This document shows, in pieces, positions 23,149 through 31,423 of a DNA stretch of 64,000 nucleotides. The translations under genes and the position numbers were made by a program. A model generated the notes under the pieces. That model was not told the origin of the DNA, searched no databases, and worked only from the letters and a program-made list of their open reading frames with translations. This DNA comes from JAABRB01 sp041617635 (lineage in GTDB: Bacteria > Pseudomonadota > Gammaproteobacteria > Burkholderiales > SG8-39), in the NCBI GenBank assembly GCA_041617635.1, contig JBFJOO010000002.1:56705-120704 (forward strand), given 5' to 3'. The first letter of the stretch is position 1. Each line of letters starts with the position of its first letter.

Positions 23149-25131
23149 ATGAAGATCATCTATACGGATGTGCTGGTGATCGGCGGCGGCCTCGCGGGGT
23201 TGCGGGCCGCGATCGGCGCACAGCGGCGCGGCTACGGCGCGACGATCCTCTCTCTCGTGCCGGCGAAGCGCTCGCATTCGGCCGCGGCGCAAGGCGGCAT
23301 GCAGGCAAGCCTCGGAAACGTCTTCAAGGGGCAGGGCGACAGCGAGGACGTGCACTTCGAGGACACGGTCCGCGGAAGCGACTGGGGCGCCGATCAGGAA
23401 GTCGTGCGAATGTTCGTCAACACCGCACCCAAGGCGGTTCGCGAGCTCGCTGCCTGGGGGGTGCCGTGGAGCCGCGTGCGCAAGGGTGATCGCCAGGTCG
23501 TCATCAACGGTCAGAAGGTGACGCTTACCGAGCGCGAAGAGGCGCACGGGCTGCTCTCGCAGCGCGACTTCGGCGGGACCAAGAAATGGCGAACGTGCTA
23601 CGTCTCGGACGGCACCGGACACGCTCTCCTCTACACCGTGAGCGACCGCGCAATCGCAAGCGGCGTGCCCGTTCACGAGCGCGCCGAAGCCTTGGCCCTC
23701 ATTCACGACGGAGGGCGCTGTTACGGCGCCGTCGTGCGAGATCTGATCACCGGCGAGCTGATGGCCTATGTTGCCAAGGCGACCGCGATCGCCACCGGCG
23801 GCGCTGGACGCCTCTACCGAGTCACCACCAACGCCGTGATCTGCGAAGGCATCGGAACCGCGATTGCACTGGAGACCGGCGTAGCGGCCCTGGGAAACAT
23901 GGAAGCGGTCCAGTTCCACCCGACGGGAATCTTCCCGGCGGGCATCCTCGTCACGGAAGGCTGCCGCGGCGACGGCGGGCTGCTCAAGGACGGCGCGGGC
24001 CACCGCTTCATGCCCGACTACGAGCCCGAGAAGAAGGAGCTCGCCTCGCGCGACGTGGTGTCCCGGCGCATGGAAGAACACATCCGCAAGGGAAAGGGCG
24101 CTCGAACGCGTTTTGGCGATCACCTCTGGCTCGACATCACGCTGCTCGGGCGCGCGCATATCGACCGGAATCTTCGGGAGGTGAAGGAGATCTGCGCGCA
24201 TTTTCTCGGCATTGATCCGGTGGAGCAGTGGATTGCCGTGCGCCCCGCGCAGCACTACACGATGGGCGGCGTGCGCACGACCCCGTCTGGCCAGAGCCCG
24301 ACGCTGAACGGCCTGTTCGCTGTTGGCGAGGCTGCGTGCTGGGACATGCATGGCTTCAATCGGCTGGGCGGCAACTCGGTCGCCGAGACAGTGGTCGCCG
24401 GAATGATCGTCGGGGAGCGCATCGCGGAGTTCTGCGGAAATCCGGCCAACGACATCGACGTCTCGACCGGCCTCGTGCGCGATTTTCTGGAGCGCGAGCA
24501 AGCGAAGCTCGATACGCTCCTTGCTTCCGGCGGGACCGAGGACGCGAGCGCCATCCGCGCTGAGATGCAGGATCTGATGACCGCGAAAGTCGGCATCTTC
24601 CGCACGGGCCGGGAGCTCGAAGAGGCGGTGGACGCGCTGCAGAAGCTTCTGCTGCGCAGCCGCTCGATCCGGGTTCGCGGACACGCCGCTGGAGCGAATC
24701 CGGAGCTCATGACCGCGTACCGGACCCAGAAAATGCTCAAGCTCGCCCTTTGCGTCGCGTACGGTGCGCTGACGCGCACCGAGAGCCGGGGGGCGCACTT
24801 CCGTGAGGACTTCCCGCGCCGTGACGATCGGGACTGGCTGAAGAGAACACTGGCGACCTGGCCGGGCGAACGCGACACGCTCCCGACGCTCCGTTATGAG
24901 CCGCTCGATGTGATGAAGATGGAGCTGCCGCCCGGTTGGCGGGGCTACGGCGCGAAGGACTACGTCGAGCACCCGGACACCGCGCGTCGCACAGCCGAGA
25001 TCGAAGCCATGAAGAATCGGCTGGCCAGCGCCGACCGATTCGCCGTACAGCACGCTTTGATGCCCTTCGACCATCTCCTGCCAGCGGGCTTTCGCGGCCG
25101 AAACGAGCGCATCGACGAGAGGCTGGCATGA
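23149..25131 (+). CDS. frdA: Fumarate reductase flavoprotein subunit
   Basis: A 660-residue flavoprotein. DVLVIGGGLAGLRAA binds FAD; the histidine in RSHSAAAQGG is the covalent FAD attachment site. FHPTG, TEGCRGDGG and RPAQHYTMGGV are active-site segments with the catalytic arginine region, and the C-terminus has the capping and helical domains. It starts four bases after frdC and overlaps frdB. The length and HYTMGGV segment fit the type-B (epsilon/delta, Bacillus-like) fumarate reductases, which use menaquinone. Confidence 0.92.
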   Translation: MKIIYTDVLVIGGGLAGLRAAIGAQRRGYGATILSLVPAKRSHSAAAQGGMQASLGNVFKGQGDSEDVHFEDTVRGSDWGADQEVVRMFVNTAPKAVRELAAWGVPWSRVRKGDRQVVINGQKVTLTEREEAHGLLSQRDFGGTKKWRTCYVSDGTGHALLYTVSDRAIASGVPVHERAEALALIHDGGRCYGAVVRDLITGELMAYVAKATAIATGGAGRLYRVTTNAVICEGIGTAIALETGVAALGNMEAVQFHPTGIFPAGILVTEGCRGDGGLLKDGAGHRFMPDYEPEKKELASRDVVSRRMEEHIRKGKGARTRFGDHLWLDITLLGRAHIDRNLREVKEICAHFLGIDPVEQWIAVRPAQHYTMGGVRTTPSGQSPTLNGLFAVGEAACWDMHGFNRLGGNSVAETVVAGMIVGERIAEFCGNPANDIDVSTGLVRDFLEREQAKLDTLLASGGTEDASAIRAEMQDLMTAKVGIFRTGRELEEAVDALQKLLLRSRSIRVRGHAAGANPELMTAYRTQKMLKLALCVAYGALTRTESRGAHFREDFPRRDDRDWLKRTLATWPGERDTLPTLRYEPLDVMKMELPPGWRGYGAKDYVEHPDTARRTAEIEAMKNRLASADRFAVQHALMPFDHLLPAGFRGRNERIDERLA

Positions 25132-25901
25132 ACGAGCCGCATACGGTCCCCGGCGGCGCGACAGACGGCGCCAAGCCCCGCTCGTTGCGGATCAGCGTGA
25201 TTCGCTTCAACCCGCGCGAGGCGGACACCGCGCCACGCCGGCAGACCTACGTCCTGGAGGAGGCCGACGGAATGACGCTCTTCCTCGCGCTTTCCGAGAT
25301 CAGGGAGCGGCAGGATCCGTCGCTGCAGTTCGATTTCGTCTGTCGCGCGGGCATTTGCGGAAGCTGTGCCATGGTCATCAACGGTCGCCCCGGGCTTGCG
25401 TGCCGCACCCTCACTGCGCAACTCGGGCCTGAGATCATGCTGGCACCGCTGCCCGTTTTCGAGCTCATCGCGGATCTATCGGTCGACACCGGGAAGTGGA
25501 TGCGCGCGATGAGCGAGCGGCTCGAGACCTGGGTGCACATGAGCGAAGGCGAGGCCGATCTCTGCCGGATGGAAGAGCCGATGGAGCCGGCGCTCGCCGA
25601 GGAGCTGTACGAGCTCGACCGGTGCATCGAGTGCGGCTGCTGCGTCGGGGCGTGCGGAACCCTGCGGATGCGACCGGAGTTCGTCGGTGCCGTCGGGCTG
25701 AACAAGATCGCGCGCTTTCGCCTCGATCCCCGCGACAACCGATCGGATGACGAGTTCTACGATCTGGTCGGCGACGATGACGGAGTGTTCGGCTGCATGT
25801 CGCTCGTCGGCTGCCAGGACGTGTGCCCGAAGAACCTGCCGCTCGCCACGCAGATCGCGTTCCTGCGCCGGAAGATGCTGGCGAAGGGCCTGAAGCGCTG
25901 A
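25128..25901 (+). CDS. frdB: Fumarate reductase iron-sulfur subunit
   Basis: A 257-residue iron-sulfur protein. CRAGICGSC with a distal C in GLACRT binds the [2Fe-2S] cluster. CIECGCCVGAC and the later CMSLVGCQDVCPKNLP supply the [4Fe-4S] and [3Fe-4S] clusters. It carries electrons between FrdC hemes and FrdA flavin. It is the last gene of the run; its stop codon lies inside a hairpin shared with the convergent dioxygenase gene. Confidence 0.93.
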   Translation: MNEPHTVPGGATDGAKPRSLRISVIRFNPREADTAPRRQTYVLEEADGMTLFLALSEIRERQDPSLQFDFVCRAGICGSCAMVINGRPGLACRTLTAQLGPEIMLAPLPVFELIADLSVDTGKWMRAMSERLETWVHMSEGEADLCRMEEPMEPALAEELYELDRCIECGCCVGACGTLRMRPEFVGAVGLNKIARFRLDPRDNRSDDEFYDLVGDDDGVFGCMSLVGCQDVCPKNLPLATQIAFLRRKMLAKGLKR

Positions 25902-25939
25902 CGACGAGGCCGCCGGGGCCTGACGCAGCCCGTCGTCAG
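25898..25939. terminator. Hairpin between convergent frdB and nbaC genes
   Basis: CTGACGACG (25898-25906) pairs perfectly with CGTCGTCAG (25931-25939), and inside AGGCC (25907-25911) pairs with GGCCT (25917-25921). It contains the frdB stop and ends 17 bases from the convergent gene's stop, so it probably stops both transcripts, although no T tract is present. Confidence 0.55.
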
Positions 25940-25955
25940 TGAGCCCGGTGCGTTC

Positions 25956-26519
25956 CTACTGGGGTTCTGGCTGGAGCGCCTTGCGACCCGGGTGGATCGT
26001 CCCGCAATGCGCGCACTTGCGGTGCGACTCGTCGCCGTAGAACTTCTCGAAGAGCGGCGGCAAGGCGCTGACAATCTCCTGCGACTTGCGTAGGGGGTAC
26101 TCGAATCGATACACCAGCCGATGGCACTCCAGGCAATACCATTCGAAGGCATCGACATGCGGATCGTGGCGCGGGCTCTCTACCACGATGCCGACGCTGC
26201 CGGCCTCCGGCCGCTGCGGAGAGTGGCGCACGTGCGGCGGAAGCAGCATCACCTCGCCCTCGCGAATCGGAATGTCGATCGGGGGCTTGCCCGGCTCGTC
26301 CATGACCCGCAGCACCATGTTGCCCTTCAGCTGATAGAAGTACTCCTCGACCGGGTCATCGTGAAAATCGGTGCGCTGGTTTGGACCGCCGATCGCCATG
26401 ACGATCATGCCGGCGTCTTCGAACAGCAGCTGGTTGCCGACCGGCGGCTGCAGCCGGTGACGGTTCTGCTCGATCCAGCCCTGCAGATCGAACGCCTTCA
26501 ACCGTGCGCCGATGCCCAT
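25956..26519 (-). CDS. nbaC: 3-hydroxyanthranilate 3,4-dioxygenase
   Basis: A 187-residue cupin dioxygenase. FHDDPVEEYFYQLKG (H53 and the following Glu) and LLPPHVRHSPQRP (His) are the iron ligands and substrate region of bacterial 3-HAO. The C-terminus has CLEC and CAHC, the rubredoxin-like metal site of the bacterial form. It opens the ring of 3-hydroxyanthranilate in tryptophan or 2-nitrobenzoate breakdown. The ATG at 26519 has GGAGG five bases upstream; an in-frame ATG at 26531 is less well placed. Other enzymes of the pathway are not recognisable nearby, so its physiological substrate here is uncertain. Confidence 0.9.
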   Translation of the reverse strand: MGIGARLKAFDLQGWIEQNRHRLQPPVGNQLLFEDAGMIVMAIGGPNQRTDFHDDPVEEYFYQLKGNMVLRVMDEPGKPPIDIPIREGEVMLLPPHVRHSPQRPEAGSVGIVVESPRHDPHVDAFEWYCLECHRLVYRFEYPLRKSQEIVSALPPLFEKFYGDESHRKCAHCGTIHPGRKALQPEPQ

Positions 26520-26530
26520 GGCGTCCTCCA

Positions 26531-27523
26531 TCAGGCCGCTGCGCGGGCCGCTCCGGTCGGTTTCAGTTTCAGACCGCACGATTCGAACGCAGCGCGCGTC
26601 GCGGCCCTCTCCTGCTCGGAGAGATCGAGCAGGGGGCGGCGGACCGGGCCGCCCGCCTGGCCGAGCAGTTCCTGCCAGTACTTCTGATGCGCCTGGGGCG
26701 TGCCGGCCGGGCGCGTCCGCTTGAGCGCCTGCCGCACCGGCTCGAGGCTGTCGCGAACCTTGCGCGCCTTCTCGACTTCGCCGCGCATCGCGAGCTCGGT
26801 GTACTCCTGCATGCGCCGGTCGTGCTTCGTCTGCATGAGATAGGGGGGCGTGGAGCAGAGGTAGACCTGCCAGCCGAGCTCGACGATGTTGTCGAACCAC
26901 TCGACCTCGGATGCGGTGCTCACGATCAGCTTGTCACCGGCCATGCGCGTGAGCTTGACGTACATGTCCCGCGGGACGCTGTACTTGATCGCCACGATGT
27001 TCGGCAGCTCAGCGAGCCGCGCGCAGAGCTCCGGGCTCATGAGGTAGCCCGCGTCGGGGTGGCTCCACAGCGCAATTCCGATGTCGACTTTCTCGGCGAT
27101 GTGACGGTAGTACTCGTACACCGTCGATTCGACATCGTTGCCGAAGTGCAGGAGCGGGCTGTGCACGACGATGTAGTCCCCGCCTACGGATTCGGCGTGA
27201 TTCGCGAGCGCGAGGACTGTGTCGAGGTTTTGGTCCGAGCACGAAAGGATCGTGCCGCAGTGGCCGCCCGCGGACATGGCTTCCTCGACCGCGAGCTCGA
27301 AGGTGCGCTTGCGCTCGGCAATCGACATCGAGAAGAACTCGCCTTGCTTCCCGGACACGAAGATCCCCGCCAGACCGAGGTCACGGTACCAGTGGCGAAG
27401 ATTGCGGCGCAGGCCGTCCTCGTCGAGCGCGAGATCCGGCGTGAAGGGGTTTAGCGCAGCCGCCCAAATCCCCCGCAAGTGCTGCCGGGCGTAGTCCTTC
27501 GCGTCCCGCTTACGGTACTTCAT
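26531..27523 (-). CDS. Dihydrodipicolinate synthase/N-acetylneuraminate lyase family protein
   Basis: A 330-residue TIM-barrel protein of the DapA family. The Schiff-base lysine is in IVAIKYSV, and an N-terminal GIFVSGKQGEFFSMS replaces the usual GTTGE loop. It is longer than DapA (about 292) and the active-site loop differs, so an aldolase or hydratase-aldolase acting in a catabolic pathway is more likely than lysine synthesis. It ends 11 bases before the 3-hydroxyanthranilate dioxygenase start, suggesting co-transcription and a related carbon source. Confidence 0.7.
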   Translation of the reverse strand: MKYRKRDAKDYARQHLRGIWAAALNPFTPDLALDEDGLRRNLRHWYRDLGLAGIFVSGKQGEFFSMSIAERKRTFELAVEEAMSAGGHCGTILSCSDQNLDTVLALANHAESVGGDYIVVHSPLLHFGNDVESTVYEYYRHIAEKVDIGIALWSHPDAGYLMSPELCARLAELPNIVAIKYSVPRDMYVKLTRMAGDKLIVSTASEVEWFDNIVELGWQVYLCSTPPYLMQTKHDRRMQEYTELAMRGEVEKARKVRDSLEPVRQALKRTRPAGTPQAHQKYWQELLGQAGGPVRRPLLDLSEQERAATRAAFESCGLKLKPTGAARAAA

Positions 27524-27538
27524 GCTTCGCCCCGGTCC

Positions 27539-27826
27539 TTATAGTCCGTCCGTGACGACCATCCGGAATTTTCCCGTGCCTTCGCGTGCCTTGCGCGCCA
27601 CGCGGTATTCGGGCGAATCGAAGAACGCCTTCGCCTTCTCGAGGCTCTCGAATTCCAGGATGACCAAGCGGGTTGGTGCCCAGTCCCCTTCGAGAATGGC
27701 GGTCTCGCCCGCCCGGGCGAGATAGCGCCCGCCGTACTTCTGGATCGCGGGGGGCGCGAGCCGCTTGTATTCCTCGTATGCGGCGGGGTCCGTGACGTTC
27801 ATGTCCGCGATCAGGTAGGCGGGCAT
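27539..27826 (-). CDS. DUF1330 family protein
   Basis: A 95-residue ferredoxin-like alpha/beta barrel protein with the DUF1330 pattern: AYLIADMNVTDPAAYEEYKRLA, then GGRYLARAG, EGDWAPTRLVILEFESLEKAKAFFDSPEY. Family members are small dimeric proteins of unknown biochemical role, often next to catabolic genes. It lies 14 bases after chrA and 15 before the DapA-family gene, so all five minus-strand genes may be one transcript. Confidence 0.85.
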   Translation of the reverse strand: MPAYLIADMNVTDPAAYEEYKRLAPPAIQKYGGRYLARAGETAILEGDWAPTRLVILEFESLEKAKAFFDSPEYRVARKAREGTGKFRMVVTDGL

Positions 27827-27840
27827 CGGGTGGGTGCTCC

Positions 27841-29235
27841 TCAAGGTAGTTGCAGAAAGTGGAGCAGCAGACCTGCCGCTCCACAGCCGAGTATGACTGG
27901 AATCATACCTGCCTTGAAGCGATAGAGCGCGACCAATGCCGCTATCGCGACGATGAGCGCGGGCCAGTCGAAAGGTCCGGAGAATGGTGCGCTGGCGCTT
28001 GCCTGTGGCCACATGACGTGCCAGGCGAAGAAAGCCGCGAGATTCAGGATCACGCCGACGACGGCGGCGGTGATGCCGGTGAGCGGTGCGGTGAGCCGTA
28101 CGTTGCCGTGGGTGGATTCCACGAACGGCCCGCCGAGCAGGATGAGCATGAACGACGGCAGGAATGTGAAGAACGTGGCGACCGCGGCGCCCGCCAGCCC
28201 CGCGAGGAAAAAGGCGCCGGGCCCGAACACTTCCTTGGTCCAGCCCCCGACGAAGCCGACGAAGGTGACTATCATGATGAGCGGTCCGGGGGTCGTCTCG
28301 CCGAGCGCGAGCCCGTCGATCATCTGCGTCGCGGAGAGCCAGCCGTAGGTTTCCACGCCGCCCTGATAGACGTAGGGCAGCACGGCATAGGCGCCCCCGA
28401 ACGTGAGGAGCGCGGCCTTGGTGAAGAACCAACCCATGCGTGAATAGGCGCCGTCCCAGCCGAAGATCGCGATGATCGCCGCGAGCGCGATGATCCACAG
28501 CGCGAGAAACGTCGCCAGCACACGAGCGAAATGCGGCCAGCTGTGCCGCGCGTGGGTGGGCGGAGGTGCGTGATCGTCGATCAGCGCGGCGCCATAGTGC
28601 CGGTCTGCCGCCGCGTGGCCGCCACCAATCGCGAACGTCGCCGGTGCGACGCGGCCGCCGAGATAGCCGATGACGCCGGCCGTGAGGACGATCGCAGGAA
28701 ACGGCACGTCGAAGAAGAAGATGGCGACGAAGGCGATGGCCGCGATCACCCACAGCGTCGCATTCTTCAGGGCGCGTGAGCCGATGCGGTAGGCGGCGTA
28801 GGCGACGATCGCCGTGACGGCGGGCTTGATGCCGTAGAGGAAGCCGGCCACGGCCGGCACCTCGCCGAACGCGAGATAGATCCACGTGAGCGCGACCAGG
28901 ATGAAGAAGGAGGGCAGCACGAACAACCCGCCAGCCACGATGCCGCCCACGGTGCGGTGCATGAGCCAGCCGATGTACGTTGCAAGTTGCTGCGCCTCGG
29001 GGCCCGGCAGCACCATGCAGTAGTTGAGGGCGTGGAGAAATCGCCGCTCGGAGATCCAGCGCCGCCGCTCGACGAGCTCCTGGTGCATCATCGAGATCTG
29101 CCCGGCCGGTCCGCCGAAGCTGATGAAGCCGAGCTTCAGCCAGTAGCCGAAGGCCTCGCGGAGCGATACCGAAGCGGGCGGCATGCGCGCGGCGCGCGAC
29201 GCGTCCGCCGGAGTGGTTTGCGCGGAGTCGCTCAC
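27841..29235 (-). CDS. chrA: Chromate efflux transporter ChrA (long form, CHR superfamily)
   Basis: A 464-residue transporter with two homologous CHR domains. The first has FGYWLKLGFISFGGPAGQI and VLPGPEAQQLATYIG; the second has FFTKAALLTFGGAYAVLPYV and LGETTPGPLI. About ten membrane helices are predicted, with a histidine-rich loop (about 215-235) between the halves. It would export chromate, probably as an oxyanion driven by the proton motive force. The GTG start overlaps the rhodanese-ChrB stop (GTGA). Confidence 0.92.
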   Translation of the reverse strand: MSDSAQTTPADASRAARMPPASVSLREAFGYWLKLGFISFGGPAGQISMMHQELVERRRWISERRFLHALNYCMVLPGPEAQQLATYIGWLMHRTVGGIVAGGLFVLPSFFILVALTWIYLAFGEVPAVAGFLYGIKPAVTAIVAYAAYRIGSRALKNATLWVIAAIAFVAIFFFDVPFPAIVLTAGVIGYLGGRVAPATFAIGGGHAAADRHYGAALIDDHAPPPTHARHSWPHFARVLATFLALWIIALAAIIAIFGWDGAYSRMGWFFTKAALLTFGGAYAVLPYVYQGGVETYGWLSATQMIDGLALGETTPGPLIMIVTFVGFVGGWTKEVFGPGAFFLAGLAGAAVATFFTFLPSFMLILLGGPFVESTHGNVRLTAPLTGITAAVVGVILNLAAFFAWHVMWPQASASAPFSGPFDWPALIVAIAALVALYRFKAGMIPVILGCGAAGLLLHFLQLP

Positions 29236-30062
29236 GCTGCGAACAGCCGCGCGTCGTGCCCCTCGCCGCGCGCCTTGCGCAGCCAGGCGTAAAGGGCGTC
29301 ATACATGTCCATTCCCTTTGCCAGCATGGCGTGGTCGTCAGGGTAGAGCGCGGAAAGGCCGAGCGAGAAGGCCAGCAGTCCGGACGCCTGCGGCGCGAGG
29401 TCGAGCCGCGTGGTATCAGCGCCGCGCACGATGACGGCGAGTGCTTTCAGCGCGGGCTCGACGAGGTCGAAATCGGCGAGCAAGGCATCGAACGTGCAAC
29501 GCTCGCCCCGGTGCGAGAGTTGCACGCCGGGCACGTCGTAGGGTATCGCACGAGCCTCCTCGGCCACCGCCAGCACGCGTTCCGGGGGAACGTAGTGGAA
29601 GATCGCGTGCGGATCGATGAAACGGCGCACGAGCCACGGGCAGGCAATCCGGTCGATCTTCGGCCGCTCGCGCGTCACCCAGCGGGACGGCTCGGTGCCG
29701 GAGACGCCCGGCACGCCGTCTGCTCGCATGGTAGGCGCCCCGGAGGCTTTCCAGGCTTCCGCGCCGCCCGCGAGCAAGCAGGCGTCGAACCCCAGCCCGC
29801 GCAGCTGATCCGCGACGTTCCGGCTGACCTCGTGCCCGTGGACGCAGTAGGCGACGACCGGACGGTCGCGCTCGAGCGCGAGGGCCCAGCGGTCTACCGC
29901 GTCGTGGGATCTGCGAATTGCACCCGGGACCAGGCGTCGATCGGCGTCAAAGGCGGCTGCCTTGCGAACGTCGATGATAGTAGGCGTGCGGGGCGTGCCG
30001 ACGAGGTCGAGCAGCGCTTGCGGATCGATCGTGGGTACGCTGGTGGAAGCGGTGGTGTCCAT
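29232..30062 (-). CDS. Rhodanese domain fused to ChrB-type chromate resistance domain
   Basis: A 276-residue two-domain protein. Residues about 10-110 are a rhodanese domain with the active-site loop CVHGHEVS after VVAYCVHG (catalytic cysteine in place). Residues about 125-270 match the ChrB C-terminal domain (RERPKIDRIACPWLVRRFIDPHAIFHYVP), known from ChrB regulators of chrA operons. The usual ChrB N-terminal half is replaced by the rhodanese domain. It is translationally coupled to chrA, so a role in chromate sensing or reduction is likely, perhaps through a thiol or sulfur relay. Confidence 0.85.
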   Translation of the reverse strand: MDTTASTSVPTIDPQALLDLVGTPRTPTIIDVRKAAAFDADRRLVPGAIRRSHDAVDRWALALERDRPVVAYCVHGHEVSRNVADQLRGLGFDACLLAGGAEAWKASGAPTMRADGVPGVSGTEPSRWVTRERPKIDRIACPWLVRRFIDPHAIFHYVPPERVLAVAEEARAIPYDVPGVQLSHRGERCTFDALLADFDLVEPALKALAVIVRGADTTRLDLAPQASGLLAFSLGLSALYPDDHAMLAKGMDMYDALYAWLRKARGEGHDARLFAA

Positions 30063-30207
30063 GGCAACTCCTCACTCGATGCAGTGAATTGAACGCTGCA
30101 GAGCTTGGACGGGACACCGTCTGACCGGGAGCCTGCCGTCCCGGCACGGAAACTCTACTCCTCATGCGCGGCCGCGCGCAACTGGACTCGCGGTGCGTGC
30201 GGCGGCG

Positions 30208-31281
30208 TCACACGCCCGGCACGCGGCGCGGGGCGATGCGCTGCGACGCTCCGGCGCCGCTCGCGTCATAGCCGGGCAGGGCGGCGCAGATGGCTTGCAG
30301 CTCCGCGCCGCGCAGGAACGCAACGAGCCGCTGGACGCCGTCATCCCGGACCCGGGCCTCCCGGCACGCGAGGTAATAGGCCTCCGTCGCCAGCGGTGTG
30401 AAGTCGAGTCCGAACTGAGCTGCCGCAGCGCGGATCGCGAAGCCCGCGTCCGCTCCGCCGCCCGCGACGGTGGCGGCAACCGCAAGATGGGTGAACTCCT
30501 CGTCCTGGTAGCCGCGGACGTCCGAAGCCCGGACTCCCGCCTGGCGCAGGAGCCGGTCGATGAGGATGCGCGTGCCCGATCCGCGCTGGCGATTGATGAA
30601 CCGCGTCCCGCTAGCTGCGATCGCTGCGAGCGTCCGGACCGGCGGCGTCTGGCCGTGACGCGTCACCAAGCCCTGCTCGCGTCGGAACAGTTGATAGACG
30701 CGGATTGGCTCCGGCAGACCGCGCGGGAACACGTCAAGAAACACCGACTCGAGCGCTGCGTCGGGCCCCGTGTGAAATCCGGCGATATCGCAGCGCCGTC
30801 TTGCCAGCGACTCGAGGCAATCACGGCTGCCGTGAACCTGCAGATCGATCTCGAGGCCGTGTGCGGCGAGCCGCTCGCGTGCCTTGATCAAGGCGAGATC
30901 GTGGCTGGCATGGATCGTGAGCTTGAGGGCCATGCCGGCGTCCGGCGCGGAAAGGGCAGCGGCCGCTTCGGCGGCGGCGCGCGCCAGCTCGGGGCCGAAG
31001 CGCGCCTCGATCTCCCGTCGCGACGCGACGAGGCCGGCGCCCAGCGCCGTCAGCCGCGTCCCCCGACCCCGCTCCAGCGATGCGAGCGGACGGCCGAGCG
31101 CCTCCGCCCAGCCCGTGAGCTGACCCCAGGCGTGGCGGTACGACATGCCCGCGCGTTTCGCCGCAGAGCGCAGCGATCCGCTGTCCGCGATGCCCTCCAA
31201 GAGCGCGAAGAGCGCGCCATCGAAGCGCGCCAGATCACGGCCGCCCAAGCGCCATGCCAAGTCGAGTTCGATCCGCAACAT
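30208..31281 (-). CDS. One-component regulator: ModE-like HTH fused to a molybdate/tungstate-type binding-protein domain
   Basis: A 357-residue regulator. The first 110 residues resemble the ModE N-terminal winged helix (GALFALLEGIADSGSLRSAAKRAGMSYRHAWG). Residues about 120-345 are a periplasmic-binding-protein-like domain that should sense the oxyanion in the cytoplasm (LTIHASHDLAL, INRQRGSGTRILIDRLL, GFAIRAAA). It is divergent from tupBCA, and two ATGC-N8-GCAT inverted repeats lie between them, so it most likely controls tungstate uptake and itself. ATG at 31281 is chosen; a TTG two codons upstream is possible. A -10-like TATATT at 31293-31288 would make the mRNA nearly leaderless. Confidence 0.85.
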   Translation of the reverse strand: MLRIELDLAWRLGGRDLARFDGALFALLEGIADSGSLRSAAKRAGMSYRHAWGQLTGWAEALGRPLASLERGRGTRLTALGAGLVASRREIEARFGPELARAAAEAAAALSAPDAGMALKLTIHASHDLALIKARERLAAHGLEIDLQVHGSRDCLESLARRRCDIAGFHTGPDAALESVFLDVFPRGLPEPIRVYQLFRREQGLVTRHGQTPPVRTLAAIAASGTRFINRQRGSGTRILIDRLLRQAGVRASDVRGYQDEEFTHLAVAATVAGGGADAGFAIRAAAAQFGLDFTPLATEAYYLACREARVRDDGVQRLVAFLRGAELQAICAALPGYDASGAGASQRIAPRRVPGV

Positions 31282-31299
31282 ATGCAAAATATAGCATAT
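31280..31299. promoter_or_regulatory. Operator-like inverted repeat 1 (ATATGC-N8-GCATAT)
   Basis: A perfect 6-base inverted repeat with an 8-base A/T-rich centre (31286-31293). It overlaps the start codon of the ModE-like regulator and a -10-like element for it, as expected for autoregulation. Confidence 0.6.
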
Positions 31300-31346
31300 T
31301 GTTTGTACTTCCCCGGGTGAGTAAGCTCCAAGACTGTGGGAAATAG

Positions 31347-31366
31347 TGATGCTCGATTGTGCATAT
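31347..31366. promoter_or_regulatory. Operator-like inverted repeat 2 (tgATGC-N8-GCATAT)
   Basis: A second copy of the same ATGC-N8-GCAT pattern, 67 bp from the first centre to centre. Its right arm overlaps a TATATT hexamer (31364-31369) that could be the -10 of tupBCA, 55 bases before the tupB start. Shared spacing in both copies supports binding by the divergent regulator. Confidence 0.6.
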
Positions 31367-31423
31367 ATTGGTCCGAGCCCGATCCGGTGCGGCCAGCGCG
31401 CCGGCCGCGGTTGATCGGGGCGT

